Below, one piece after another: positions 8,418 through 16,395 of a DNA stretch of 64,000 nt (position 1 is its first letter; the number at the start of each line of letters is the position of its first letter). The notes beneath the pieces were generated by a model that searched no databases, had not been told where the DNA came from, and worked only from the letters and a program-made list of their open reading frames with translations. Source of the DNA: an uncultured Eggerthellaceae bacterium (lineage in GTDB: Bacteria; Actinomycetota; Coriobacteriia; Coriobacteriales; Eggerthellaceae); the NCBI GenBank assembly GCA_937892845.1, contig CALBGP010000031.1, positions 21,367 through 85,366 of the forward strand. Reading direction: 5' to 3'. The position numbers and the translations under genes were made by a program.

Positions 8418-9848
8418 TTACTTCCCTTCGATCATGGGGATTTCTTCCTGATATTCCTCATCGAGGTTGCCCTCGTAGACATAATGCCTGGTCTCGCGCG
8501 CAATCATGCCGGAAAGCAACAGCACCATGATGATGTTGGGCACCGCCATGAGCGCGTTACCGATATCGGAGATGGTCCAAACCACGTCGCCGATGCCGAT
8601 GGCGCCCAAGAAGCCGACGACCACATAGAGCACCTGGTACGGGATGCGCGCATGCTTGCCGAACAGGTAGACGGCGCAGCGGTTGCCGTAGTAGCTCCAA
8701 CCGAGGATGGTGGAGTAGGCGAAGCTGATCATGCCCAGGATCAGAACGGGCGTGCCCAGATACGGGATGGTGGCGAAGGCGGCGCTTGCCAGCTCGGCAC
8801 CTTTGTAGAACGTGGGATTGGCCAGAATGTCCTGCCCGATCTCAGGATGCGCGATCATGGTGGACACAAGCACGATGCCGGTGATGGCGCAGATGACCAC
8901 GGTGGACCAGAAAGTGCCGGTCATGGCAACAAGCGCCTGACGGGCGGGATTCTTGGTCGCAGCGGCGGCCGCCACGATGGGGGCGGAACCAAGGCCGGAC
9001 TCATTGGAGAACAGACCGCGGGCGCAGCCGAACTGCAGAGCCACCATAAGGCCGCTGCCCACAGCACCGCCGAACGCCGCCTTCGCCGTGAAGGCGCACT
9101 CCAGGATCAGGCCGATTGCAGGGATGATGTGCTGCCAGTTGAACACCAGGATGACCAGGCAGCCCACTGCGTAGGCGATGGCCATGACGGGCACAAGCTT
9201 CTCGCACACATGGGAGACCGCCTTCACGCCGCCGAAGATGACCGCAGACACCAGCACGGCGATGACCAGGCCCACCACCCATTCGGGAAGGCCGGGCAGG
9301 CTGGAGCAGATGATGCCGGTCATGGCTGCGGACTGCACCGCAGATCCGGTGCCGATGGTCGCGACGATGGCGAACAGGGCGAACGAAACCGCGCCCAACT
9401 TCGCCCACCAGGGAATCGTGCCGTTCTTGCGCTTGAAGGCGCGCTCCCATGCGTACATGGCGCCGCCCAGCATTTCGCCTTTGTGGTCCTTGACGCGGTA
9501 TTTTACGGCCGCGAACACTTCGGCATACTTGGTGGCAATGCCGAAGACGCCGGTGACCCACATCCAGAACACCGCGCCCGGGCCGCCTGCCAGAATGGCC
9601 GTGGCCACGCCAACGATGGAGCCGGTTCCGATGGTTCCAGCAAGCGCCGTGACGAGCGCGCCGAACTGGCTGACATCGCCTTCCGCGCCCTCATCTTTGG
9701 TGACGGACATCTTGATGGCAAGCGGAAGCTTGCGCTGAATGAAACCGGTTCGGATGGTCAGGTAGATATGCGAGCCCAAAAGCAGCGCAATCATGAGCGG
9801 ACCCCAAACGAAGGCGTCCACCTGGTTGAGTATCTCTATAATATCCAT
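8418..9848 (-). CDS. Alanine/glycine:cation symporter (AGCS) family protein, GTGS variant
   Basis: A 476-residue AGCS carrier, closely similar to the 5682-7109 product through the whole length, including ARGLFSNESGLGSAPIVA and the ending ARETRHYVYEGNLDEE. In the substrate-site motif the usual GTGN is GTGS (codon TCC near 9619), whereas both other AGCS proteins in the window keep Asn. Start ATG 9848 follows ATAGGAG. It is the first gene of a two-gene unit with the trigger-factor-like protein. The divergent ArsC-like gene begins only 57 nt away. Amino-acid uptake with a cation is expected; the Asn-to-Ser change could alter specificity. Confidence 0.92.
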   Translation of the reverse strand: MDIIEILNQVDAFVWGPLMIALLLGSHIYLTIRTGFIQRKLPLAIKMSVTKDEGAEGDVSQFGALVTALAGTIGTGSIVGVATAILAGGPGAVFWMWVTGVFGIATKYAEVFAAVKYRVKDHKGEMLGGAMYAWERAFKRKNGTIPWWAKLGAVSFALFAIVATIGTGSAVQSAAMTGIICSSLPGLPEWVVGLVIAVLVSAVIFGGVKAVSHVCEKLVPVMAIAYAVGCLVILVFNWQHIIPAIGLILECAFTAKAAFGGAVGSGLMVALQFGCARGLFSNESGLGSAPIVAAAAATKNPARQALVAMTGTFWSTVVICAITGIVLVSTMIAHPEIGQDILANPTFYKGAELASAAFATIPYLGTPVLILGMISFAYSTILGWSYYGNRCAVYLFGKHARIPYQVLYVVVGFLGAIGIGDVVWTISDIGNALMAVPNIIMVLLLSGMIARETRHYVYEGNLDEEYQEEIPMIEGK

Positions 9849-9905
9849 GGCACTCCTATCCAATGGGGTTGCATTGTACCGTAAAGTCAAACTCGAGGAG
9901 GCCGC

Positions 9906-10265
9906 ATGGCAGTTCTGTTCCTTGAATACCCCAAATGCTCCACCTGCAGAAAAGCGAAGAACTGGCTCGATGAGCATGGTGTCGAGTACATCGACCGCCA
10001 TATAGTGGAGGACAACCCCACCGCCGATGAGCTGGGGCAATGGCTGCATGCAAGCGGGCTGCCCCTGCGCCGCTTCTTCAACACGAGCGGCATGCTCTAC
10101 CGCGAGCTGGGCGTGAAGGAGAAGCTGGATGCCGGCATGGACGAAGCCGAGGCCCTGGCGCTTCTGGCCACCGACGGCATGCTGGTGAAGCGCCCGCTCC
10201 TGGTGACCGACGACGTCGTCATCCCGGGCTTCAAGGAAGACACCTGGGCGAAAGCGCTGCTGTAG
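9906..10265 (+). CDS. ArsC/Spx/YffB-family thioredoxin-fold protein
   Basis: A 119-residue protein of the ArsC/Spx family with the CSTCRKAKNWL motif (CxxC at residues 11-14) and the C-terminal RPLLVTDD block around the conserved RP dipeptide. Length and motifs fit the YffB/Spx-like group better than true arsenate reductases, which need a further catalytic Arg/Cys set and usually an ars context absent here. A glutaredoxin-like or regulatory thiol role is possible. Start ATG 9906 has AGGAGG 4 nt upstream. It is transcribed divergently from the symporter at 8418-9848. Confidence 0.88.
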   Translation: MAVLFLEYPKCSTCRKAKNWLDEHGVEYIDRHIVEDNPTADELGQWLHASGLPLRRFFNTSGMLYRELGVKEKLDAGMDEAEALALLATDGMLVKRPLLVTDDVVIPGFKEDTWAKALL

Positions 10266-10395
10266 GGCGACTCCCGGCGCGCGGGCGCGACGCGGGTGCG
10301 CGGACCGGTATGCGGGGCCGCTCCGGCAGCGGGGCCGCGCCGGAGCCGTGCTCCGCGGGGGGGCGCACCCCCAGCTCGCGAGGCTTTACGACGGG
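10266..10395. other. Short spacer with G+C-rich hairpin
   Basis: GCTCCGG and CCGGAGC around 10320-10346 form a hairpin that could terminate the ArsC-like transcript. No gene is evident. Confidence 0.4.
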
Positions 10396-10424
10396 TTGCG
10401 CACGTCCGCGCGCAGACCTATAAT
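10396..10424 (+). promoter_or_regulatory. Promoter of the ribU operon
   Basis: TTGCGC (10396-10401), 17 nt, then the consensus TATAAT (10419-10424). Transcription would start just ahead of the FMN aptamer. Confidence 0.75.
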
Positions 10425-10436
10425 CCCCACCATACT

Positions 10437-10622
10437 GTTTCAGGGCGAGGTGGAATTCCTCACTGGCGGTAAATCGGCGCGGCCGTTTCGACGGCGCCGC
10501 GGACGCACGGCAAACGGCCGGCGCAACCCGATGAGTCCGCGACCCTGCATGCGTTGGTTCGCATCGCAGGCTGACCTGGTGAAACTCCAGGACCAACGGT
10601 TATAGTCCGGATGGAAGAGGCA
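10437..10622 (+). promoter_or_regulatory. FMN riboswitch (RFN element)
   Basis: The conserved blocks of the FMN aptamer are all present in order: AGGGCGAGGTGGAATTCCTC then ACTGGCGGTAAAT (10441-10474), a variable GC-rich arm, CCCGATGAGTCCGCGACCC (about 10529-10547), a second arm closed by GACCTGGTGAAACTCCAGGA, and finally CCAACGGTTATAGTCCGGAT then GGAAGAGG (10593-10620). The 3' strand of the closing helix runs into the GGTG ribosome site of ribU, only 10 nt before its ATG. FMN binding therefore most likely hides the ribosome site (translational control); no separate terminator is seen. Confidence 0.95.
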
Positions 10623-10632
10623 GGTGATCTGA

Positions 10633-11220
10633 ATGTCTGAGCAGTCTAAATCCGTTAATTTCCAGAACACGAACACGTGGGAGACCAAGCAGCTTGTCAC
10701 CATGGCGCTGATGTGCGCCATGTCCGCATTGCTGCAATTCGTACAGATCCCCATCATCCCGGCCATGCCGTTTCTGTGCTACGACGCCTCGCTCATGCCC
10801 GCCATGGTATGCGGCTTCGCCTTCGGCCCGGCATCGGGCATTGTCGTCGGAGCCATCGCATCGGTCATCCATGGCCTCATCCTTGGCGAATGGGTGGGCA
10901 CGCTCATGAACGTCTGCGCCACTCTGTTCTTCGTCTGGCCCGCCGCCATGATCTATCGCCGCAAGCACACGTTCAAGGGCGCAATCCTCGGCCTGATCGT
11001 CGGATCGCTTTGCGCCACTGCGGGCGGCCTGCTCACCAACCTGACCATCGGCGTATGGTTCTGGTACGGCAGCGTCGAGGCCATCATGCCCATGCTGCTT
11101 CCCTTCGTTCTGCCTTTCAACATCATCAAAACCATCCTGAACTCCGTCTTGACCCTGATTGTCTACAAAGCGGTATCGAACCTGATCACGCCGAAGAAGA
11201 ACCAGGTCAAAGGCCGTTAA
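10633..11220 (+). CDS. ribU: ECF transporter S component for riboflavin
   Basis: A 195-residue membrane protein with about six hydrophobic helices, the size of an ECF S component. The FMN riboswitch directly upstream and the EcfA and EcfT genes directly downstream identify the ligand as riboflavin or an FMN precursor. The motif following the first helix, with AMSALLQFVQIPIIPAMPFL, is of the RibU type. The start ATG has a weak GGTG ribosome site that is part of the riboswitch output region. It would combine with the fused ATPase and EcfT encoded next to form a dedicated ATP-driven vitamin uptake complex. Confidence 0.93.
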   Translation: MSEQSKSVNFQNTNTWETKQLVTMALMCAMSALLQFVQIPIIPAMPFLCYDASLMPAMVCGFAFGPASGIVVGAIASVIHGLILGEWVGTLMNVCATLFFVWPAAMIYRRKHTFKGAILGLIVGSLCATAGGLLTNLTIGVWFWYGSVEAIMPMLLPFVLPFNIIKTILNSVLTLIVYKAVSNLITPKKNQVKGR

Positions 11221-11241
11221 CGCAAGCAAGAGGCACAACCT

Positions 11242-13191
11242 ATGAGCAACACCGCACTTCAGACCGAGGACGCCATCATCGAATGCGACGGCGTCCGCTT
11301 CACCTACGACGGCGCGCGCCAGGCGCTCGACGGCATCACCGAAAGCATCCGCCCGGGCGAATTCGTCTGCATCTTGGGCGGCAACGGAAGCGGCAAAAGC
11401 ACGCTGGCCAAACACATGAACGCGCTGCTGCTGCCGGACGAAGGAACCGTGCGCGTCAACGGCAACGAAACGTCGGACCCGCAGGCAACCTACCTGATCC
11501 GCTCAACGGCGGGAATGGTATTCCAGAATCCGGACGACCAGCTGGTCGCCTCGCTTGTCGAAGACGACGTGGCGTTCGGCCCGGAGAATCTTGGCGTTCC
11601 CACCGAAGAGATCGTACGACGCGTAGGCGAAGCCTTGCGCGAAGTGGGCCTGGTGGGATTCGACAAACACGAAACCCACGCCCTATCCGGCGGCCAGAAA
11701 CAGCGCGTGGCCATTGCCGGAGTGCTGGCCATGGAGCCGAAGATCCTCGTCTTGGACGAAGCGTCGGCCATGCTCGATCCGCGCGGGCGCAAGGGCCTCA
11801 TGCGTGTTTGCAAGCAGCTCAACGAACGCGGCATGACCATTGTCATGATCACCCACTTCATGGAGGAGGCTGCCGAAGCCGACCGCGTCATCGTGCTTGA
11901 CCGTGGGCGCGTTGCGCTGGCGGGATCGCCTGACGAAGTGCTGGCGCGAACCGACGTCCTGAGCAAACTCAACCTGGAAGTGCCTTTCGCATGCGACCTC
12001 TCGCTTGCCCTGCGCAACCTGGGGACGGATGTGCCCGTGTGCGTTTCGCAAAACGAACTGGTCGATGCCGTATCCGCCCTGCCGCGCCGGACCGCCTGCA
12101 CGCTGGACGAACGGCCCGAAGAAACCGCAAGCCCAAGCGACAGCGCAGACGCGGAGACGAAGAGCGCCGACACGAAAGAGAGCGGGGAAACAGCCGCAGA
12201 CGCCTCCGGGACGGCGACCTCCAAACCCCGCGCCGTGATCAAGTTCGACCGCGTATCGTTCACCTACGATGCCGCCGAAAGCAAGCGACGCCGCAAACGC
12301 AAGGCCAAGCACCCGGAACAAAGCCAGCAGGAACGTGCGGCCTGGGGCAACGCCCCCGATGCGACATGGGCCCTGCGCGATGTGGATTTCGAAATCCGCG
12401 CGGGCGAATTCTTCGGCATTGCGGGTCATACGGGATCGGGCAAGAGCACGCTCATCCAGCACATGAACGGGATCCTGAAGCCGACATCCGGCCGCGTGCT
12501 GGTCGACGGCGCCGATGTGTCAGAAAAGTCGCAGGTCAGCGCCGTGCGCGCAAAGGTGGGCGTGGTGTTCCAGTATCCCGAGCACCAGCTCTTCGCCGAA
12601 ACCGTCTACAACGACGTGGCTTTCGGCCCGCGCAACCTGGGATTGGACGAAGATGAGGTTGACCAGCGCGTACGCGAATCTTTGAAGCGCGTCGGACTAT
12701 CCTTCGAGGAGTTTGCCGAGAAAAGCCCCTTCGAGCTTTCCGGCGGACAACAGCGACGCGTGGCCTTCGCCGGCGTGCTGGCCATGCGTCCCGAAGTGCT
12801 GGTGCTCGATGAGCCCGTAGCGGGTCTTGACCCCCAGGCGCGCCGGGAGTTTCTGGCCATGGTCTCCGATTTGCACGATCAGGGCCTGACCGTGGTCATG
12901 GTGTCCCATAACATGGACGACCTTGCCGCCTACTGTGACTACATAGCCGTGCTCAAGGAGGGCGAACTGTTCGCCGTGGGAGAGCCCGAGCGCGTCTTCA
13001 TGCACGCTGCCGAACTCAAGGCGATCGGACTGGGCGTGCCTTCCGCCCAGCAGGCCGCCAATGCGCTGCGCGACGCGGGCCTGCCGCTTGACAGCGGAAT
13101 CCTCTACACCACCGAGACGCTCAGCCGCGCCATCGCCCGCCTCACCGGCTCCGGCAACGGCACAACCCCTGAGTCGCAGGAGGCGCTGTAA
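11242..13191 (+). CDS. ecfA: Fused EcfA1-EcfA2 energy-coupling ATPase
   Basis: A 649-residue protein with two complete ABC ATPases in one chain. The first has Walker A GGNGSGKST at 46-54, LSGGQKQRVAIAG, and the EcfA1-type LDEASAMLDP. The second has GHTGSGKST at about 395, LSGGQQRRVAFAG and LDEPVAGLDP. The linker (about 285-340) is rich in Glu, Ser and Thr, with low complexity. In most ECF systems these are two separate genes; the fusion imposes a fixed 1:1 pairing. It powers riboflavin uptake with RibU and EcfT. The ATG lies 21 nt after ribU behind a GCAAGAGG ribosome site, and the stop overlaps the next start. Confidence 0.95.
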   Translation: MSNTALQTEDAIIECDGVRFTYDGARQALDGITESIRPGEFVCILGGNGSGKSTLAKHMNALLLPDEGTVRVNGNETSDPQATYLIRSTAGMVFQNPDDQLVASLVEDDVAFGPENLGVPTEEIVRRVGEALREVGLVGFDKHETHALSGGQKQRVAIAGVLAMEPKILVLDEASAMLDPRGRKGLMRVCKQLNERGMTIVMITHFMEEAAEADRVIVLDRGRVALAGSPDEVLARTDVLSKLNLEVPFACDLSLALRNLGTDVPVCVSQNELVDAVSALPRRTACTLDERPEETASPSDSADAETKSADTKESGETAADASGTATSKPRAVIKFDRVSFTYDAAESKRRRKRKAKHPEQSQQERAAWGNAPDATWALRDVDFEIRAGEFFGIAGHTGSGKSTLIQHMNGILKPTSGRVLVDGADVSEKSQVSAVRAKVGVVFQYPEHQLFAETVYNDVAFGPRNLGLDEDEVDQRVRESLKRVGLSFEEFAEKSPFELSGGQQRRVAFAGVLAMRPEVLVLDEPVAGLDPQARREFLAMVSDLHDQGLTVVMVSHNMDDLAAYCDYIAVLKEGELFAVGEPERVFMHAAELKAIGLGVPSAQQAANALRDAGLPLDSGILYTTETLSRAIARLTGSGNGTTPESQEAL

Positions 13192-13991
13192 TGGGCAACG
13201 TCTTCTCATTCGGAAGCTATTACCCCGGCACGAGCATCATCCACAGACTCGACCCCCGAACGAAGCTCGTGCTGGGTTTCGTCTTCATCGCCGCCGTCCT
13301 GAGCGCCGGCAACTTCGCAGCGCTGGGCATCGTAGCCATCTTCGTCGTACTTGCCTACGCGCTCGCACGCATTCCGGCCTCCAAAGGGCTGCAATCCCTC
13401 GCACCGCTTCTGGCCATCGTGGTGCTGGCGTCCATGCTCAACCTCTTCGTCACGCAGGGCGGACCTGTCGTATTCGAGTGGTGGTTCATCCGCATCAGCG
13501 AAGCAGGCGTCCATGCGTGCGCGTTCATCGCCGCGCGCCTGCTGCTCATGATGATGGGCATGAGCCTTATCACCCTGACCACCGTCACGCTTGATTTGAC
13601 CGAAGCGGTGGAGCGGCTCCTCATGCCCCTTGCTCGCTTCGGCCTGCCCGCTCACGAACTGGGAATGATCATGGGCATAGCACTTCGCTTCATGCCCCAG
13701 TTCGCAAGCGAGCTATCCACCCTTTACCACGCCCAGATCAGCCGCGGCGCAACCCTGAGCAGCAGCCCCGTCAAGGGCATGCGCATGCTGTCGTCGCTTA
13801 TGGTTCCCCTGTTCGCGAGCGTATTTCGCCATGCCGAAACCCTCTCTTCCGCCATGGATGCCCGCTGCTATCACGGCAGCGATGGCAGAACCAGACTGCA
13901 CCCGCTCAAGCTGGAGGGCATTGACGCTGCAGCTGCCGGCGCCGTAGCCGCCCTATGCGCCGGGGTCGCCGCCGCAACAATCCTGCTGTGA
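13191..13991 (+). CDS. ecfT: ECF transporter transmembrane component EcfT
   Basis: A 266-residue membrane protein with the EcfT fold: N-terminal YYPGTSIIHRLDPRTKLVL, a cluster of hydrophobic helices, and a cytoplasmic coupling segment that includes the AQISRGA motif near residue 183, of the ARG-type box that touches the ATPase. The ATG overlaps the ecfA stop by 1 nt (TAATG), so translation is coupled. It is the third gene of the riboswitch-controlled operon. Because the S component is encoded in the same operon, this looks like a dedicated (group I-like) arrangement, although EcfT/A could also serve S components elsewhere. Confidence 0.95.
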   Translation: MGNVFSFGSYYPGTSIIHRLDPRTKLVLGFVFIAAVLSAGNFAALGIVAIFVVLAYALARIPASKGLQSLAPLLAIVVLASMLNLFVTQGGPVVFEWWFIRISEAGVHACAFIAARLLLMMMGMSLITLTTVTLDLTEAVERLLMPLARFGLPAHELGMIMGIALRFMPQFASELSTLYHAQISRGATLSSSPVKGMRMLSSLMVPLFASVFRHAETLSSAMDARCYHGSDGRTRLHPLKLEGIDAAAAGAVAALCAGVAAATILL

Positions 13992-14026
13992 TTTCATCAT
14001 CCGCAAGACAAGCAAAGGAGCTGACC

Positions 14027-14449
14027 ATGACAGAACGCAATCCCGGAATAGAGACCGTCCTCGAATACCTCACGGCCGTACCGGCTTGGTATCTGGCCAC
14101 AAGCGCAGATGACCAGCCCCATGTGCGGCCCTTCAGCTTCGCGGCCGAGCAGGATGGCAAGATCTGGTTCTGCACCGCCACCACCAAGGATGTATGGCAA
14201 GAGCTTGTCGCCAATCCCCGCTTCGAAGCCACAAGCTGGTGGCCGGGGCACGGCTGGCTGATCCTGCGCGGCGAAGCAGGCATGCAGGACCTGGTCAACG
14301 ACGACATCCGCCAAGCGGGTTTCGAACACATGACCGGGCTCGGCGAGCACTACGACGGCGCGCACGACCCGATTCTGGTGTTTTTCTCAGTCGAAAACCC
14401 CAAGGCCTGGATCTGCAACCATGACGAATGGAAGCCGATAGAGCTGTAG
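14027..14449 (+). CDS. PPOX-class (pyridoxamine 5'-phosphate oxidase fold) flavoprotein
   Basis: A 140-residue split-barrel protein. VLEYLTAVPAWYLATSADDQ, PHVRPFSF and the IWFCTATTKDVWQEL segment match the FMN-binding part of PPOX-like proteins. Start ATG 14027 is favoured by AAAGGAGCTGACC; longer in-frame starts overlap ecfT and lack a ribosome site. It follows the riboflavin transporter by 35 nt on the same strand, which fits a flavin-dependent protein, and it may be the last gene of that operon. The substrate is unknown; relatives include nitroimidazole reductases and F420- or FMN-dependent reductases. Confidence 0.85.
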   Translation: MTERNPGIETVLEYLTAVPAWYLATSADDQPHVRPFSFAAEQDGKIWFCTATTKDVWQELVANPRFEATSWWPGHGWLILRGEAGMQDLVNDDIRQAGFEHMTGLGEHYDGAHDPILVFFSVENPKAWICNHDEWKPIEL

Positions 14450-14526
14450 CTGAAGTCTGGCCACCCGGCGCCGCAGTCAGGCCCGAAGCCGTTGGAGTTG
14501 CCGCCGGCGGCGTCGGGTGCGAGCCC

Positions 14527-14622
14527 GCCGGGTGCACCGTCACCAGGTGCGAGGCCGCTGGGCGCAGCGCCGCCGCCGGGTGCACCGTCCCCAGGTGCGA
14601 GGCCGCTGGGCGCAGCGCCGAC
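14527..14622. repeat. Two tandem 48-bp repeats
   Basis: The unit starting GCCGGGTGCACCGTCACCAG is present at 14527-14574 and 14575-14622 with only a couple of mismatches; degenerate flanking pieces extend it on both sides. It could encode Pro/Ala/Gly-rich peptide on either strand, but no start with a ribosome site supports translation. Confidence 0.75.
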
Positions 14623-14627
14623 GCCGG

Positions 14628-14835
14628 GACGGGAAGATTTGCGTGACTTGTGGCCAGATATGGACGAAATGTACGACTGGCCTTTTGCGCGCTGCAGAAC
14701 AGGTAGCTGCTGCACGCTTCTGACCTGGGGATATGTTAATCGTTTTTCGGCAGTCCCCCAACAACCAACCAGGTATGGCCAGATACGGACGAAATGCACG
14801 CCCCGAGGCGTGCATTTCGTCCGTATCTGGCCATA
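14628..14835 (+). repeat. Composite repeat element, copy 1 (possible structured RNA)
   Basis: In order: a 5' block GACGGGAAGATTTGCG (14628), the half-site starting TGGCCAGATATGGACGAAAT at 14651-14674, 45 nt, the block CTGACCTGGGGA (14720-14731), 44 nt, then a perfect hairpin with 29-bp arms (14774-14802 and 14807-14835) and a CCGA loop. The hairpin arm is a near copy of the half-site. Copy 2 lies at 41159-41355 on the minus strand with the same order and the same 45-nt gap. Unlike ordinary terminators it has no T-run. I recognise no named family. Confidence 0.8.
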
Positions 14836-14838
14836 ACG

Positions 14839-14879
14839 TGCCCGGAATTTCCCGCGAGGTTGATTCCGGGCATTTTTTT
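14839..14879 (+). terminator. Strong intrinsic terminator
   Basis: TGCCCGGAAT (14839-14848) pairs with ATTCCGGGCA (14863-14872), followed by seven T. It directly follows the composite repeat and precedes the gntR promoter, so it ends the PPOX/ECF-side transcription. Confidence 0.85.
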
Positions 14880-14880
14880 C

Positions 14881-14910
14881 TTGACCACTGTGTATATGCG
14901 TGTATATACT
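14881..14910 (+). promoter_or_regulatory. Promoter of the gntR-ABC operon, with possible operator
   Basis: TTGACC (14881-14886), 18 nt, TATACT (14905-14910). The -10 area contains the palindrome GTATATAC (14902-14909) and related TATATGC/GCATATGC segments up to 14933, likely the GntR-type operator. Confidence 0.65.
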
Positions 14911-15087
14911 GTTAATACTGCATATGCACACTTGGGGCCGTGCATCGATCGGCACCGCCCCTTCGGCAAGGGCCCGATCAGCCCAAGCCGGCTTTCCGCC
15001 TCGGAGCAGATCGGCCGAAGCGGAGCAAGCCGCCACCCGGCGTGCCAGCGCGCACTGCCACGCCGAAAGCTGCGGAAAGGAACGGAT

Positions 15088-15459
15088 TTGGACATCATCA
15101 TATCGAACGCAGGCGGCAAACCCATCTACGAGCAGATAGCCTCGCAGATCAAAACCGCCATCATAACAGGCGAGCTTGCGGAAGGAAGCGCCCTGCCATC
15201 CATCCGCGTACTAGCCAATGACCTGCGGATAAGCGTCATCACCACCAAGCGCGCCTATGCGGAGCTTGAGGCCCAAGGGCTCATCGAGACCGCACAGGGC
15301 AAAGGCAGCTTCGTCGCCGGAGGCAACAAGGAGCTGCTGCGCGAAGAGCAGCTCAAACGCGTGGAAGCGCTGCTTGCCCAAGCGGCCGAAGAGGCCCGGA
15401 AGGCAGGAATCTGCGCAGACGAGATGCGCGAAATGCTTGATTTGGCACTGGAGCGCTGA
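15088..15459 (+). CDS. GntR-family regulator, YtrA subfamily
   Basis: A 123-residue protein: a winged-helix N-terminus (PIYEQIASQIKTAI, LPSIRVLANDLRISVITTKRAY, GKGSFVAG) and a short C-terminal dimerisation tail, without the large effector domain of other GntR proteins. That architecture, followed by ABC ATPase and permease genes, is the YtrA arrangement. Such regulators repress their own exporter operon and respond to cell-wall antibiotics in Bacillus. The start is TTG 15088 behind GGAAAGGAACGGA, and the product begins MDIIISNAGGKPIYEQ. No ATG lies nearby in frame. Confidence 0.9.
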   Translation: MDIIISNAGGKPIYEQIASQIKTAIITGELAEGSALPSIRVLANDLRISVITTKRAYAELEAQGLIETAQGKGSFVAGGNKELLREEQLKRVEALLAQAAEEARKAGICADEMREMLDLALER

Positions 15460-15510
15460 GCGCGGCCAACACGAACAGCCGTGCTCCAGCACATCGAGAA
15501 GAGGACCGAC

Positions 15511-16395
15511 ATGGCAACTTCGAACACGACCGACGCCCTGCTGAAGGTGCAGGGACTGTCGAAAACATACGGGGACTTCGTCCTCTCTGACGTGAACCTG
15601 GCCGTAAGCCGGGGATGCGTCACGGGATTCATCGGCGGAAACGGCGCCGGCAAAACAACCACCATCAAAGCCGCGCTCGGGCTCATCAAGCCCGATGCAG
15701 GCGAAATAGAGCTCTTCGGCCAGCACGTGGCCATGGAAAGCGCCACCATGCAGGAGCTCAAGCAGCATATCGGCGTGGTCTTCGACACGTGCGCATTCCC
15801 GCGCGACATGACCGTGGCCGGTGCCGGCGTTTTGGGGCGGGCGGCCTACCGCAACTGGGACAAACAGCTTTTCGAGCAGTTGACCCGCGAATTCGAGCTT
15901 GCCCCCAAGAAGCGCGCCGGAGAGCTGTCGCGCGGCATGGGCATGAAGCTCACGCTGGCCTTCGCCATGGCTCACCACCCCGCCCTGCTGATTTTAGACG
16001 AACCCACGGCAGGACTCGACCCCATCGCACGCGAGGGAGTGCTTGACATGCTGCGGAGGTTCATGGCCTACGATGACCACGGCATCCTCATGTCGTCCCA
16101 TATCACGAGCGATCTGGAGAAGATCGCGGACCGCATAGTCTGCATCAACGGGGGCCGCATAGCCTTCGATATGCCGAAAGACGAAATCAGCGACGTGGCA
16201 GGCATCGCACGGTGCCGTACCGCCGAATTCGAAGAGGTGGCCGCGCCCGGCATGCGCTACATCCGCCGCGAATACGGAATAGACCTGCTTGTCGCCGACC
16301 GTTTCGCCTTCAGCTCGGCGCATCCCGGCATAGTCGTGGACAAAGCAAGCATCGATGACTACATGGCCTTGACTCTGAAAGGGGAAATCCGATGA
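15511..16395 (+). CDS. ABC transporter ATP-binding protein
   Basis: A 294-residue ATPase of the DRR/CcmA-like class: Walker A GGNGAGKTT, a degenerate ABC signature (LSRGMGMKL), Walker B LLILDEPTAGLDP and the switch His in SSHITSDLEKIADR. The C-terminal tail resembles YtrB-type exporters. Start ATG 15511 follows AGAGG; a GTG 30 nt upstream lacks a ribosome site. It lies 51 nt after gntR and overlaps the permease gene by 4 nt. It probably exports a drug or lipid-like compound with the next protein, under GntR control. Confidence 0.9.
   Translation: MATSNTTDALLKVQGLSKTYGDFVLSDVNLAVSRGCVTGFIGGNGAGKTTTIKAALGLIKPDAGEIELFGQHVAMESATMQELKQHIGVVFDTCAFPRDMTVAGAGVLGRAAYRNWDKQLFEQLTREFELAPKKRAGELSRGMGMKLTLAFAMAHHPALLILDEPTAGLDPIAREGVLDMLRRFMAYDDHGILMSSHITSDLEKIADRIVCINGGRIAFDMPKDEISDVAGIARCRTAEFEEVAAPGMRYIRREYGIDLLVADRFAFSSAHPGIVVDKASIDDYMALTLKGEIR

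Noticed and set aside
7164..9884. A 906-codon open frame on plus
   Set aside because: Antisense to the symporter and trigger-factor-like genes; the Asp/His/Gly-rich translation is the usual mirror of membrane proteins.
9857..9905. TTGACT-TACAAT between the symporter and the ArsC-like gene as a promoter
   Set aside because: The boxes are only 6 nt apart, far from usable spacing.
10231..10596. Minus-strand 121-codon frame
   Set aside because: It overlaps the FMN riboswitch and its promoter.
14774..14835. The 29-bp hairpin as a CRISPR repeat or tRNA-like gene
   Set aside because: There is no array of spaced repeats, no cas gene and no cloverleaf.
14350..15036. Minus-strand frame with Pro/Gly/Ala repeats, antisense to the composite repeat and the end of the PPOX gene
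   Set aside because: It overlaps a terminator, a promoter and the PPOX gene, and has no supported start.
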